NCBI RefSeq assembly: GCF_900217905.1
Contig: NZ_OBMO01000004.1
Coordinates: 124,001 to 188,000, forward strand
Direction: 5' to 3'
From: Alloalcanivorax xenomutans
GTDB taxonomy: Bacteria > Pseudomonadota > Gammaproteobacteria > Pseudomonadales > Alcanivoracaceae
Length of the DNA: 64,000 nt
Shown: piece by piece, positions 19,602 through 29,399 of the stretch
Position numbering within the stretch: the first letter of the stretch is position 1
Layout of the letters: each line of letters begins with the position of its first letter
Position numbers and translations under genes: made by a program
The notes under the pieces: model-generated
Databases searched by the model: none
Told to the model about the DNA's origin: nothing
What the model saw: only the letters and a program-made list of their open reading frames with translations

Positions 19602-19627
19602 AGGGCGGCGTAAGCCGCCCTTTTTTT
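19602..19627 (+). terminator. Terminator of the ompA-like gene
   Basis: The stem AGGGCGGC/GCCGCCCT with loop GTAA is followed by seven T residues, 37 bp after the stop codon, in the gap to the convergent recD. Confidence 0.92.
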
Positions 19628-19654
19628 GTTCAGAGGATAATGGGCCGCGATACG

Positions 19655-21571
19655 TTAGTGTCCGTACTCCCTGTTCAATCGCTGCCACAGTCCGGAGGCG
19701 CGCCAGGTGCGACGGGCGACCGCGTGATTCAGCACCGTGCCCGGGCCGCATTCGAGCAGGGTGAAGGTTTCCCGCGCCCGGGTCACGGCGGTATAGATCA
19801 ACTCCCGGGTCAGCAGTGGATGCGGCCGGTCCGGCAGAATCAGCAGCGTATGTCGGAACTCCGAGCCCTGGGATTTGTGCACGGTCATGGCGTAGACCGT
19901 TTCCACGCCGCCCAGTCGGCTCGGCAATACCCACTTGATGCGGCCATCCGGTAACGGAAATGCCACTCTCAGGCCATCCGGGTGGGCCAGGGTCAGGCCA
20001 ACGTCGCCGTTCATCAGACCAAGCTGGTAATCGTTGTGGGTAAGCATTACCGGACGACCCGGATACCATTCGTGCTCGTCCGCCAGACCCTGCCGGTGCA
20101 GTTGCCGGGTCAGTTGCTGATTCAGCTCGATGACGCCGAAAGGGCCGCCACGCAAGCCGCTCAACAACTGCCGCTCGGTTAACCGGAGCAGCAGCCGGGC
20201 GGCCCAGCTATCCAGTTCGTCCCTGTCCGGTGTGTTGGCCGCTTCGAGGAGCAGCGTTTTCAACCCCGGATGCGAGGCCGTGCCGTCGATCAGGAAACGG
20301 TGCGGATAATGGGGATCGCGGCGCAGATCCACACGTTGCAGTTGATCCGTATGTTGCCGGAAAGCGCTGGCGACACTCCGGCTATCACCTTGATTCACCG
20401 CCTGGGCCAATGCACCGATGCCGGGGCTGTCGCGGAAGCGCCAGTTGCGCCGCAGCATGGCGGTCTGTTGCGCCAATGGGCCGCCTTCACCGCGCCAGGC
20501 GGTCAGGTCGGCGCCGCAGCTCTGTTGAATGAAGTCCACCGTGGCCTCGTCGTAGCCGCCCTGCTCGGCGTCGCGGCAAAGGTCACCGAGCACCGCGCCG
20601 GCTTCCACGCTGGCCAGTTGGTCCTTGTCGCCCAGCAGCACCAGCCGGGTGTTGGCATCCAGGGCGTCGAGTAGACTGGCCATCATTTCCATGTCGATCA
20701 TGCTGGCTTCGTCCACCACCACCAGATCCGCGTGCAGTGGGTTATGGCGATGATGACGGAAGCGGCGGCTGTCAGGACGGGTACCGAGCAGACGGTGCAG
20801 GGTGCTGACCTCGGTGGGAATGGCTGAGCGAACGGTTTCCGGCAGCGGCAGCCGCGCCACCTGATCGCCGATGGACTGTGTCAGCCGGGTGGCGGCCTTG
20901 CCGGTGGGAGCGGCCAGACGAATACGCAGGGCGTGCCCCTGTTCCAGCGCCAGGCTTTGCAGCAAACCCAGCAGACGCACCACGGTAGTGGTCTTGCCGG
21001 TACCGGGGCCGCCGGTGATCACTGTCAGGCGGGCACGGGTGGCCAGGGCGCAGGCCACCTGTTGCCAGTCCACCTCGTCATCGCCGTCGACGAACAGCTT
21101 CGCCAGAGTGTCGCCCGGGGGAGTGGAGGGTTCGTGCCGTAGCCGTGCCAGCAGCAAGTCGGCGACCTTGACCTCCTGGGTCCAGTTGCGGTGCAGGTAG
21201 AGACGGGAACCGTCCAGCACCAGGGGCTGACCGGGGCCCTCGCCAACCAGTTCACTGGCTTGCAGCAGCGCGTGCCACCGTGGCGGGTCCGGCGGCAATA
21301 TTGGCACCAGACTGTCCGGCATGCCGGCAGGCCATAGTCGTTGGGCCAACTCCGGTTCGTCCAGGTCCAGGCACAGATGTCCCGCCGCCAGCTGCGCGCT
21401 GGTGAGCGCGGCGATCACCAGGACCGCCGGATCAGCGTCCGGAGCCTGCTGGTGCAGAAACCGCGCCACCGCCACATCCAGATCCCGTAACTGCCCTTGA
21501 TCGCGCATTTGCTCCAGGGCATCTTGCCAGTCGACGGCGGCGAACAGATCGCCCTGTCCATCACTTCGCAT
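19655..21571 (-). CDS. recD: Exodeoxyribonuclease V subunit alpha (RecD)
   Basis: A 638-residue superfamily 1B 5'-3' helicase. It has Walker A GGPGTGKTT (about 187-195), Walker B VVVDEASMIDM, and C-terminal TVHKSQGSEF and YTAVTRARE motifs. It is the fast motor of RecBCD, which processes double-strand ends to Chi. The frame is open further upstream, but MRSDGQGDLF at 21571 overlaps the recB 3' end by 11 bp and matches homologues. Last gene of recC-recB-recD. Confidence 0.96.
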   Translation of the reverse strand: MRSDGQGDLFAAVDWQDALEQMRDQGQLRDLDVAVARFLHQQAPDADPAVLVIAALTSAQLAAGHLCLDLDEPELAQRLWPAGMPDSLVPILPPDPPRWHALLQASELVGEGPGQPLVLDGSRLYLHRNWTQEVKVADLLLARLRHEPSTPPGDTLAKLFVDGDDEVDWQQVACALATRARLTVITGGPGTGKTTTVVRLLGLLQSLALEQGHALRIRLAAPTGKAATRLTQSIGDQVARLPLPETVRSAIPTEVSTLHRLLGTRPDSRRFRHHRHNPLHADLVVVDEASMIDMEMMASLLDALDANTRLVLLGDKDQLASVEAGAVLGDLCRDAEQGGYDEATVDFIQQSCGADLTAWRGEGGPLAQQTAMLRRNWRFRDSPGIGALAQAVNQGDSRSVASAFRQHTDQLQRVDLRRDPHYPHRFLIDGTASHPGLKTLLLEAANTPDRDELDSWAARLLLRLTERQLLSGLRGGPFGVIELNQQLTRQLHRQGLADEHEWYPGRPVMLTHNDYQLGLMNGDVGLTLAHPDGLRVAFPLPDGRIKWVLPSRLGGVETVYAMTVHKSQGSEFRHTLLILPDRPHPLLTRELIYTAVTRARETFTLLECGPGTVLNHAVARRTWRASGLWQRLNREYGH

Positions 21572-24500
21572 GAGCGTCTCCCAGGAACAGCCGGTCCAGA
21601 GCTTCCACCAGCGCGGTCGGCGCGGCGCTGAAAACGGTGCCGGCGGAGGGCGCGCCGAGACCGCGTAGAAAGACGTAGACGGCGCCCCCCAGATGGGCAT
21701 CCGGATGATAGTCGTTACCGAGGCGGCTGCGCAGTAAACGGTGCAGCGCCAGCAGATACAGCGCGTACTGCACTTCGTAACGATGCTCCAGCAACGCCTC
21801 GATCAAAGCGTCGTCGCCATAGGCGTCATCGTCCGGACCAAGCCAATTGGATTTATAGTCCAGCACGTAATAGCGGCCCCTGTGCTCGAACACCAGATCC
21901 ATGAAGCCCTTGAGCATGCCGTTCAGGGTATCGGCTTCCAGGCGCGGCCGTGGCTGTCCGGGATAGAGATGCTCGCGGATCAGCGCATCCAGCCGTGTCA
22001 CCGGCACCTGTTCGGCGGGCAGCAGAAATTCCATTTCCGCCACCGGCCGATCCAGGTCCGCCAGACGTATCCGTCCCTGTTGTAGCGGCAGGGGCGTCGT
22101 CAAAGTCCGACGCCACCATTGCATTACTGTGGTGTTGTGGTCTTGCCAGTGGCGGGCTTCCAGTTGCTGGCGGACTCTTTTGTCCATCTCTTCCGGGGCG
22201 TCCAGACAGGTCCGGAATCCCTGGTTGGCGGCATGCTCCAGCAAATCGTGCAGCAAGGTGCCGGGCAGGGCGCCGCGGGGAAACGCGTGCACCCCCGCGG
22301 TGGCGGTTTCCATCATCGGTTTCTGCACGGGCTCCGGTTCGGTTTCCGCCAGTTGATCGGCGCGGGCGTCGGCGGGAGAGAGCGGTTCTTCCATTTGTCG
22401 CAGGGCGCTGTAGCTGGCGATCCACCAGGGCGTGCGCGGATGTCTGGGAAAAATTTCCGGTTCGCGCAGCCGGACCACCGTATTGACCGGCTGATAGACC
22501 TCGTCATTGCCGGGCGGCGCGGGTATTACCGTGATGGCGTCGTCGCTCAAAGGGCCCAGCGCGGCCAGCAATTGATCATTGGCCACGCCCTGGGGGCCGA
22601 ACAACAGCCGGCCGATGGCGCTGCGTGGCAGCTGGTTTTGTTGGGCGCGGCCCTTGGCATAGGGCGCCAGGCCCAGGGTGCAGCTGTGACAGGCCCGGGT
22701 CAGCGCCACGTAGAGCAATCGCATGTCCTCGGCCAGACGCTCGTGATCGGCGAGACGTTCGATGTCGTCGTCCGGTTCCAGTGAGACGACGAGATGGGCG
22801 TTGTCCTGCCCCTTACGGTGATAACGCAGGGGCGGCTTGCTCTTTTCCGCCGCGCGGAAACTGCAAATGAAGGGCAGATAGACCACCGGGTATTCCAGGC
22901 CCTTGGACTTATGAATGGTGATCACCTTGACCCGGTCATCGTCGCTTTCCAGGCGCAGAATGCTGTCGTTGTTGCTGCCGCGCTGATCGTTGACGGTGTC
23001 CTCCAGATAGCGGATCAAGGCCTGCTCGCCGTCCAACTGGGTGGCGGCCTGTTGCAGCAGCTCGGCAAGGTGCAACAGATTGGTAAAGGCGCGCTCCCCG
23101 TCGAGACTGCGCTGCAACCGTGCCGGCACCGAGAAGTCCATAAGCAGTCCCCGGAACATTGGCAACACACCCTGTTGCCGCCATTGTTCGCGATAGCCGT
23201 GGAAGCGATTGACCATGGCTTCCCAGCGCACCTCATCCCGATTGATACGGTCCAGTTCCTGGTAGGGCAATGACAGGGTGCCGGAGGCCAGGGCGCTGCG
23301 CACGCGCACATCGGATTCCGGGCTGGCGCAGGCGCGCAGAATCAACAAAAGATCCTGGGCTTCCGGTTGCGCGAACACGGAGTCCTGGTCGGACAGGTAA
23401 ACGCTGCGCACGCCCCGGGCGAGCAGGGCGTCGCGAATGGCCCTGGCCTCGGTGCGATCACGCACCAGCACGGCGATATCACGGGGGCGCAAAGGCGTGA
23501 AGCGCTGGCCCTCGCGGAAGCCGGTGACACCTTGTCCGGCACCGTTGAGCAGGTGGGTGATCTCGGTGGCGCAACGGGCTGCCTGGTGTTGCCGATACAC
23601 GCCGGAGGAAATGGCTTTGTCGCTGTCTTCCACCCAGAGCGTGACGCCGGATTTTATTTCGCCGTCCACCAGCAGCGTATCCTTGCGCCCCTGGGCTTCC
23701 ACCGCTTCGAAAGGAATGGCGTTGTCCATCATGAAGACATCGCCGTGGGTGTCCTGGCTGTACTCGAACAAGCGGTTCACCGCCGCCACCATCGGCGTCG
23801 CCGAACGGAAATTCCGGCCCAGGGTGTAGTGATGCCCTTCGGTGGCGCGCCGGGCTTGCAGGTAGGTGAACACGTCGGCGCCGCGGAAGGCGTAGATGGC
23901 CTGCTTGGGGTCGCCGATCATGAACCAGCCGGTGTCGTCGCGGTGCTGATACAACGCTGAAAAAATGCCGTACTGGGTGGGATCGGTGTCCTGGAATTCG
24001 TCGATCAGCGCCACCGGGAACTGATCCCGGATCACCTGCGCCAGCCGCGCTCCGTTGTCGCCATGCAGGGCGCCGTGGAGACGGCTCAGCATATCGTCAA
24101 ACCCCATGGTGGCGGTTTGCCGGCGCATCCGGTCCACTCGTTTACCGATCCAGGCGGCGGCGTGGGCGAGCAGGTCGGTGCGCGGCAACGCTGTTTGTTC
24201 CCGTTGCTCCAGGACCTGATCCAGCTGATCACAAAAGGCGAAGCCGGGGCGATGTTCCTCGCCTTTCTTGGTCAGCTTCATGCCCGTTGTGGAGAAGCGT
24301 GAGAGAGTGTCGTAGTCCTTGTCGCTCAGTACCTCGCCGGCGGCATAGCGTTCCAGAGTCAGCAGCATGCCGGGCAGGCTGCTGGCGCGGTAACTGTTGC
24401 CGTTGAGCCATTTGTTGTCGCGGGCGCTGCGCACCCAGTCGAACAGCGCCGGCAACTCGGCGTTGAGGGTGGCGCGAGCGCTTTGCTCCAGCGCCGCTTG

Positions 24501-25184
24501 CGGGCCACTAGCATCGAGCCAGCGTTGTACGCTTTCCGGCAGCGTGTCGGGATCGGTGCCACCGAGGCCCAGCAGCGGACGGCATTGCGCCAGCAGGGCT
24601 TCCGGGTGGCCCAGCTTGCTGGCTTGCAGTGCATTGGCGGCGCTCACCGGGAACCCTGCTATGACGTTACGCCAGTAGTCGCAAGCGGCGAGCTGCTGTT
24701 CGTCACTGGCGTCTTCCTGCAGTTCCAGGCTGAACAAACTGCCGGAATCGAACGCATGTTGTTTGAGCATGCGGTTGCAGAAACCATGAATGGTGTAAAT
24801 GGCGGCTTCATCCATCCACTGGGCGGCGGCGTTCAACCGTTGCGCGCAATGGCGGCGTTGCTCGTCGTCGGCGTAGTCGTCCAGCAAACCTTGGAGAATG
24901 ACATCGGGTTTGTGCGCCTGGGGGTCGGCGAACACCCGCGCCGCTTCCGCAAGCCGGTCGCGGATTCGCTCCCGCAGTTCCTCGGTGGCGGCTTCGGTGA
25001 AGGTCACCACCAGGATTTCCGGCGGCAGCAAGGGTTGGCGGAACGCGGCCTGGCCGCCGTGCCCCAGCACCAGCCGCAGATACAGGGCCGCCAGGGTAAA
25101 GGTCTTGCCGGTGCCGGCACTGGCTTCGATCAGGCGCGTGCCGTGCAATGGGAAAGTGAGCGGCAGCGGGCGTGGCTGGCTCAT
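21561..25184 (-). CDS. recB: Exodeoxyribonuclease V subunit beta (RecB)
   Basis: A 1207-residue UvrD-like 3'-5' helicase with a C-terminal nuclease. Walker A is EASAGTGKTFT (about 20-30), helicase motifs include LIDEFQDTDPTQ and VITIHKSKGLEYP, and the nuclease motif is FMDLVFEHRGRYYVLDYKSNW, whose Asp and Lys align with the RecB catalytic site. It overlaps recC by 4 bp and recD by 11 bp, indicating translational coupling. Confidence 0.98.
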   Translation of the reverse strand: MSQPRPLPLTFPLHGTRLIEASAGTGKTFTLAALYLRLVLGHGGQAAFRQPLLPPEILVVTFTEAATEELRERIRDRLAEAARVFADPQAHKPDVILQGLLDDYADDEQRRHCAQRLNAAAQWMDEAAIYTIHGFCNRMLKQHAFDSGSLFSLELQEDASDEQQLAACDYWRNVIAGFPVSAANALQASKLGHPEALLAQCRPLLGLGGTDPDTLPESVQRWLDASGPQAALEQSARATLNAELPALFDWVRSARDNKWLNGNSYRASSLPGMLLTLERYAAGEVLSDKDYDTLSRFSTTGMKLTKKGEEHRPGFAFCDQLDQVLEQREQTALPRTDLLAHAAAWIGKRVDRMRRQTATMGFDDMLSRLHGALHGDNGARLAQVIRDQFPVALIDEFQDTDPTQYGIFSALYQHRDDTGWFMIGDPKQAIYAFRGADVFTYLQARRATEGHHYTLGRNFRSATPMVAAVNRLFEYSQDTHGDVFMMDNAIPFEAVEAQGRKDTLLVDGEIKSGVTLWVEDSDKAISSGVYRQHQAARCATEITHLLNGAGQGVTGFREGQRFTPLRPRDIAVLVRDRTEARAIRDALLARGVRSVYLSDQDSVFAQPEAQDLLLILRACASPESDVRVRSALASGTLSLPYQELDRINRDEVRWEAMVNRFHGYREQWRQQGVLPMFRGLLMDFSVPARLQRSLDGERAFTNLLHLAELLQQAATQLDGEQALIRYLEDTVNDQRGSNNDSILRLESDDDRVKVITIHKSKGLEYPVVYLPFICSFRAAEKSKPPLRYHRKGQDNAHLVVSLEPDDDIERLADHERLAEDMRLLYVALTRACHSCTLGLAPYAKGRAQQNQLPRSAIGRLLFGPQGVANDQLLAALGPLSDDAITVIPAPPGNDEVYQPVNTVVRLREPEIFPRHPRTPWWIASYSALRQMEEPLSPADARADQLAETEPEPVQKPMMETATAGVHAFPRGALPGTLLHDLLEHAANQGFRTCLDAPEEMDKRVRQQLEARHWQDHNTTVMQWWRRTLTTPLPLQQGRIRLADLDRPVAEMEFLLPAEQVPVTRLDALIREHLYPGQPRPRLEADTLNGMLKGFMDLVFEHRGRYYVLDYKSNWLGPDDDAYGDDALIEALLEHRYEVQYALYLLALHRLLRSRLGNDYHPDAHLGGAVYVFLRGLGAPSAGTVFSAAPTALVEALDRLFLGDAHAK

Positions 25185-28100
25185 GCGACCGGCCCTCCCT
25201 GTTCAGTCCATTGCGCCTGTTGGTAGAGCGGCGCGTAGAGCTGTTCGGTCCAGTGACGGAAGGCCGGCTTGTCGTCATGCCGCACCGCCAACATGGCGTC
25301 GAAGCCGGACCAGGCACGGGCGATGGCCGGTTCCCGGAATTGTTCACCGTCGCTGTTGAAACCAGGCTCGAAGGCCTTGCGGGCCTCGGCCTCGCCTTTG
25401 TCTTTTTCCTCTCCGGCCAGCCAGGCGAAGGCGGTGGCACAGGCAATGGGTAACGGTTCGCACAGGGCCTGCTGCCAGGCCCGGCCGATGGCGTCGAGCC
25501 GTTCCCGCGCGGTGGCCGGGTCCATTGGCGCGAGGCTGTACAGGCCGTCCTGTCCCTGAATTTGCGTGGTCAGGGCGTGGCCGCTGGCGCAGGCGGCAAG
25601 GTGTATGACCCAGTCGGTGGTCAGCTTCTCCAGAGAGCCTTGCAGACGGCTGGTTTTCAGTACCAGCCGTCGCGGCTGGGAGGCCTCGCCGCGCAGGTCC
25701 ACCAGCCAGTCTTCCAGCGGCAGGCCGCCGGCGTCGAGCTGGATTTCCTGTTGCGGTTGCAGCGCGCCACTTTGTGCCAGCAACAGGAAGTACTGCTGCA
25801 GGGGGCGGCGCAACGGCATCAGCAAGGTGGCGCGGCTGCCCTCGGTGAAAGGCGCCAGTGGCAACGCGCCACTGCCGGCCAGGCGTTCCAGCGTGGCGCG
25901 CATGGCCTCGCCGGCCTGGTCCGGCCCGGCGCGCAGTGCCTCGCCGAGCAACTGGTCCTGCAACTGCCAGCGCTCCAGCCCCTGCACACTGAACGGCTCG
26001 GTGTCGTCGAGGTTATGGCTGTCCTGTCGGAGCTGGGCTTTCAGTCTTTGCTCGAAGAAGTGGGCCACCGGCTGCTTGAGAAAACGCCCGAGCGCGGCGC
26101 AACTGACCGGCTCATTGTTTTCCAGCGGTGGCAGCGGCAAGGGATTGTCTTCCCCTGTCGTTTCGTCGTGGGCGTGCAGGGGGCGCCATTCATCGGCGTA
26201 GGTGGTCAGATTATCGTCGGCATCAAAGTAGCGGCGGCTGAAAGGTTGCAGCGGATGCTGCACGGTCAACTGGTCCGCCACATCACGACCGTTATCGGCG
26301 CTCCGCCAGCGCTGATTGAGATAGTCGCGCAACTGCGCCACCAGCACCGACGGCGGCCGTTCACTGTTGTCACGGACATTACGGCCGGTCCAGCTTATGT
26401 ACAGGCCGTCGCGGGCGCTGAGCAGGGCCTCCAGAAACAAATAGCGATCGTCGTCGCGGCGCGAGCGGTCGCCGGGACGGTAGCGCCCCCATTGCCGCAT
26501 CAGATCGAAGTCCATGGGTTGCTGTTGGCGGGGGTAGTCGCCGTCCTTCATGCCGAGCAAGCAGACATGCCGGAAGGGGATGGCACGCATCGGCATCAGC
26601 GTACAGAAATTGATGCGCCCGGCCATGAAACGCTGTGACAGGCTCTCGGCATTAAGGGCATCCAGCAGCGGCCGGCGCGCCACGGTCAGCGGCAGGGGGC
26701 CGGCGAAGTCCGCTTCCTCGCAGGCCGCCAGCCAATCACTGAGGGCGTCCCTCAGACCGGCATCCAGGGCTTGGTCCTCGGCACTGTCCGGTGCGAACAG
26801 ATCGTCCAGCAGGGCGGTGAAACGGGCCTGCCATTGTTGAACGTCGGCGGGTTCGCGCATCGCCCGCCAATGCCGTTGCAGGGTGTCCAGCAGACGCGCC
26901 AGCCGGCCGGCCAGTTCCGCGCCCAGGCCCGCCACCTCGTCAAGCGGCTCGATGCCGCGCCAGGCCGGGGCGTCGCCGAGCAGATAGCCGGCCAGCATCC
27001 GTTTCAAACCAAACGCCCAGCTGTTTTGTTCGAAGCCGGGAACGTCGAGACTGTGCCGTTGTTCCGCGTCCAGCCCCCAGCGAATGCGGGCCTGTTCGAT
27101 CCATTGCGTCAGTTGCGGCAAGGCGCTCTCTTCGATGCCGAAGCGGCGTCGCACTGCCGGCACGTCGAGCAGATCGAGAATATCCGAAGCAGTGAAGCGC
27201 CATTGCGGCAGATGCAATACCGCCTCCACCGCCTGGGCCAGGGGCGAGGCGGCGCCGGCGCTGCGGTCGCTGAGCGTATAGGGCAGGTAGCGGGGATCGC
27301 CGGGATCCAGGCGGCCGAACACGGCATCGATGTGCGGCGCGTAGGCCTCGATGTCCGGCACCATGACGATGACGTCGCGCGGCTTGAGGTCCGGGTCGTG
27401 TGCGAACCTTTCCAGCAGTGCGTCCTGAAGAATCTCCACTTCCCGCTGGGCGCTGTGGGCGATACGGAATTGCAGTGAGTCGTCCGCCCGCAGAGCAGGG
27501 CGCTGGTCGCGTTCGGGCAGTGGTTCCAGTTCGAGAATGTCATGCTGCAATTGTTGCAGCAGCGTCTCCGGCTCGCTGTCTTCGAACAGATCGATTTGAT
27601 TGTGGAAGGCGGCGCGGTAGCTGTCTGGATCGTCGTGGTCGTAAAGCAAACCGATAAAGTCCCGGCCCTGTTTGCCCCAGGCGGCGAGCAGCGGGTTGAC
27701 GCGATTTTCCGGCAGGGCGGTCAGATGCCGTTTGCGATGCTCCAACTGCCGGCGCAGCAGATGCCGGTCCTCGACGATATCCGCCCAGTAATGGCGGCAG
27801 GGATTCTGTACCAACATCAGGATCTGACAATGGCTGCTGAGGGCCGCCAGTGCCTCCAATCCTTGTTGCGGCAGGGCGCTGATACCGAATATCACCAACC
27901 GGCGCGGCAACCCCGGAGGACACTCGCCGTTGCGCAGAGCGGAAACGAAGGCATTGTGAATGGCGCTGCGGCTGAGAGCGGTTTGCGTTTCGTTCATGTC
28001 CGCCAGTACCGCTCGCCACAGATGTGCCTGCCAGCGCTGGCTTTCCGGAAAGTCATCGAACAGCGCCCGTTCATCGGAACGCCGCAATCGATCCTCTCCC

Positions 28101-28570
28101 TGTTCCCAGTCCGCCAGCCAGTCCGCCCGGTAGACCTGATAAGCGTCGTACAGGTCGGCCAATCGTTCCGCCAGTTGGTGGCGTTTGCGGCCGTCGGTGT
28201 CGTCGGCCAGAAAATGACGCAACGGGCCGAAGCGATCATCATCCAGTAATATCGGCAGCAGCCGGTAGAGCCGCCACAGCAGTCTCGACTTATCGAACGG
28301 TGAGGTGCGCGGCACCCGATCTTCGCCGAGCACGGTGCGGTAGGCGCTCCAAAGAAAGCGGGCGGGCATTTGAAAGCGGGTGCCGGCGGCGATGCCGAGA
28401 GCGTCGGGCGCGGCCAGTTTGAGCTTGAGCCATTGCGCCATGCCGTTGGATTGCACCAGCACCGTTTCCGTTTCCAGCGGCGCCAGCGGATAGCGTCCCA
28501 GCCACTCGATAAGCAGATCGGTCAGCGTTTCCAGACGGTTGCTGTGCAGCACCATCAGGCCGTTTTGCAT
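25181..28570 (-). CDS. recC: Exodeoxyribonuclease V subunit gamma (RecC)
   Basis: A 1129-residue protein, close to E. coli RecC (1122), beginning LHSNRLETLTDLLIEWL and containing VQSNGMAQWLKLKLA, FGISALPQQ and VCLLGMKDGDYPR. RecC has degenerate helicase folds and recognises Chi in the RecBCD complex. It starts the recC-recB-recD operon, 62 bp after the LysE gene on the same strand. Confidence 0.97.
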   Translation of the reverse strand: MQNGLMVLHSNRLETLTDLLIEWLGRYPLAPLETETVLVQSNGMAQWLKLKLAAPDALGIAAGTRFQMPARFLWSAYRTVLGEDRVPRTSPFDKSRLLWRLYRLLPILLDDDRFGPLRHFLADDTDGRKRHQLAERLADLYDAYQVYRADWLADWEQGEDRLRRSDERALFDDFPESQRWQAHLWRAVLADMNETQTALSRSAIHNAFVSALRNGECPPGLPRRLVIFGISALPQQGLEALAALSSHCQILMLVQNPCRHYWADIVEDRHLLRRQLEHRKRHLTALPENRVNPLLAAWGKQGRDFIGLLYDHDDPDSYRAAFHNQIDLFEDSEPETLLQQLQHDILELEPLPERDQRPALRADDSLQFRIAHSAQREVEILQDALLERFAHDPDLKPRDVIVMVPDIEAYAPHIDAVFGRLDPGDPRYLPYTLSDRSAGAASPLAQAVEAVLHLPQWRFTASDILDLLDVPAVRRRFGIEESALPQLTQWIEQARIRWGLDAEQRHSLDVPGFEQNSWAFGLKRMLAGYLLGDAPAWRGIEPLDEVAGLGAELAGRLARLLDTLQRHWRAMREPADVQQWQARFTALLDDLFAPDSAEDQALDAGLRDALSDWLAACEEADFAGPLPLTVARRPLLDALNAESLSQRFMAGRINFCTLMPMRAIPFRHVCLLGMKDGDYPRQQQPMDFDLMRQWGRYRPGDRSRRDDDRYLFLEALLSARDGLYISWTGRNVRDNSERPPSVLVAQLRDYLNQRWRSADNGRDVADQLTVQHPLQPFSRRYFDADDNLTTYADEWRPLHAHDETTGEDNPLPLPPLENNEPVSCAALGRFLKQPVAHFFEQRLKAQLRQDSHNLDDTEPFSVQGLERWQLQDQLLGEALRAGPDQAGEAMRATLERLAGSGALPLAPFTEGSRATLLMPLRRPLQQYFLLLAQSGALQPQQEIQLDAGGLPLEDWLVDLRGEASQPRRLVLKTSRLQGSLEKLTTDWVIHLAACASGHALTTQIQGQDGLYSLAPMDPATARERLDAIGRAWQQALCEPLPIACATAFAWLAGEEKDKGEAEARKAFEPGFNSDGEQFREPAIARAWSGFDAMLAVRHDDKPAFRHWTEQLYAPLYQQAQWTEQGGPVA

Positions 28571-28632
28571 GCCAGGTTCCCAGGACTGATTCGACGATCA
28601 GGCCAGTGTACGTCAGGCGGCGGGCCTTGGCA

Positions 28633-29235
28633 TCACGACATGAAAGTGGGGTAGAGCGACAGCAACAGCAAGGCCGCCATGGCCAGATTGAAGCGGCCCA
28701 GTCTCCGCCCGTGTTGCAACCAGCCCTGTAGGGCCACGCCACCAAGATTCCACAGTGAAATCAGCGGCAGTCCGAGAAAGAAGAAACACAATGCCACCAG
28801 CGTCAGGCTGGCGGAGAAATGCACCGGATCGGTATAGGTGGCCACGGCGGTGACCATCATCATCCAGGCTTTGGGATTGACCCATTGGAACAGGGCGGCC
28901 TGCCAGAACGTCAGTGGCGCGCCGCGGTGATCGCCACGCAGAGGCGTATGACGGTGCCGTACCAACTGCCAGGCCAGATAGAGCAAAAACAGCAGGCCGA
29001 GAACGCGCAGTGTCAGCGACAGCTGCGGAAAGCGGGTCAGCAGTTGCCCCAGCCCCAGTGCCACGCACAACAGCAGAATCTGACAGCCAACCAGAATGCC
29101 CATGATATGCGGCAGCGAGCGGCGGAATCCGGCGTTGGCGCCGGAGGCCATCAGCATCAGATTGTTGGGGCCGGGGGTGCCGGTCATCACCGTCACGAAT
29201 CCGGCCAGGGGCAGTAATGTTTCCCAATATCCCAT
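28633..29235 (-). CDS. LysE family amino acid exporter
   Basis: A 200-residue membrane protein with about six hydrophobic segments and the LysE/RhtB signature TGTPGPNNLMLMASG near the N-terminus, plus FQWVNPKAWMMMV mid-protein. Such proteins export amino acids or metabolites; the substrate is not predictable here. It is divergent from a MocR regulator, which may control it. Confidence 0.92.
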   Translation of the reverse strand: MGYWETLLPLAGFVTVMTGTPGPNNLMLMASGANAGFRRSLPHIMGILVGCQILLLCVALGLGQLLTRFPQLSLTLRVLGLLFLLYLAWQLVRHRHTPLRGDHRGAPLTFWQAALFQWVNPKAWMMMVTAVATYTDPVHFSASLTLVALCFFFLGLPLISLWNLGGVALQGWLQHGRRLGRFNLAMAALLLLSLYPTFMS

Positions 29236-29291
29236 GTGACCTTCTTAAACAGACTCTAAGGACGGCCAGATTAAGCTTGCGCGGGGTTGGG

Positions 29292-29328
29292 GGTACAGAT
29301 ATAAAAACATCAATTTGAACCGGTACAG
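29292..29328. promoter_or_regulatory. Direct repeat GGTACAG, candidate MocR binding site
   Basis: GGTACAG occurs at 29292-29298 and again at 29322-29328, exactly 30 bp apart (three helical turns), in the gap between the divergent LysE and MocR genes. MocR-type regulators such as GabR and PdxR bind spaced direct repeats, so this fits a site for the adjacent regulator. Confidence 0.5.
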
Positions 29329-29399
29329 TTTTGATCTGGGCCATCTGTGCCAGTGATGTGGACTGCCCGAGCACGTCGCCTGAAATGGAGAACGCTGGC

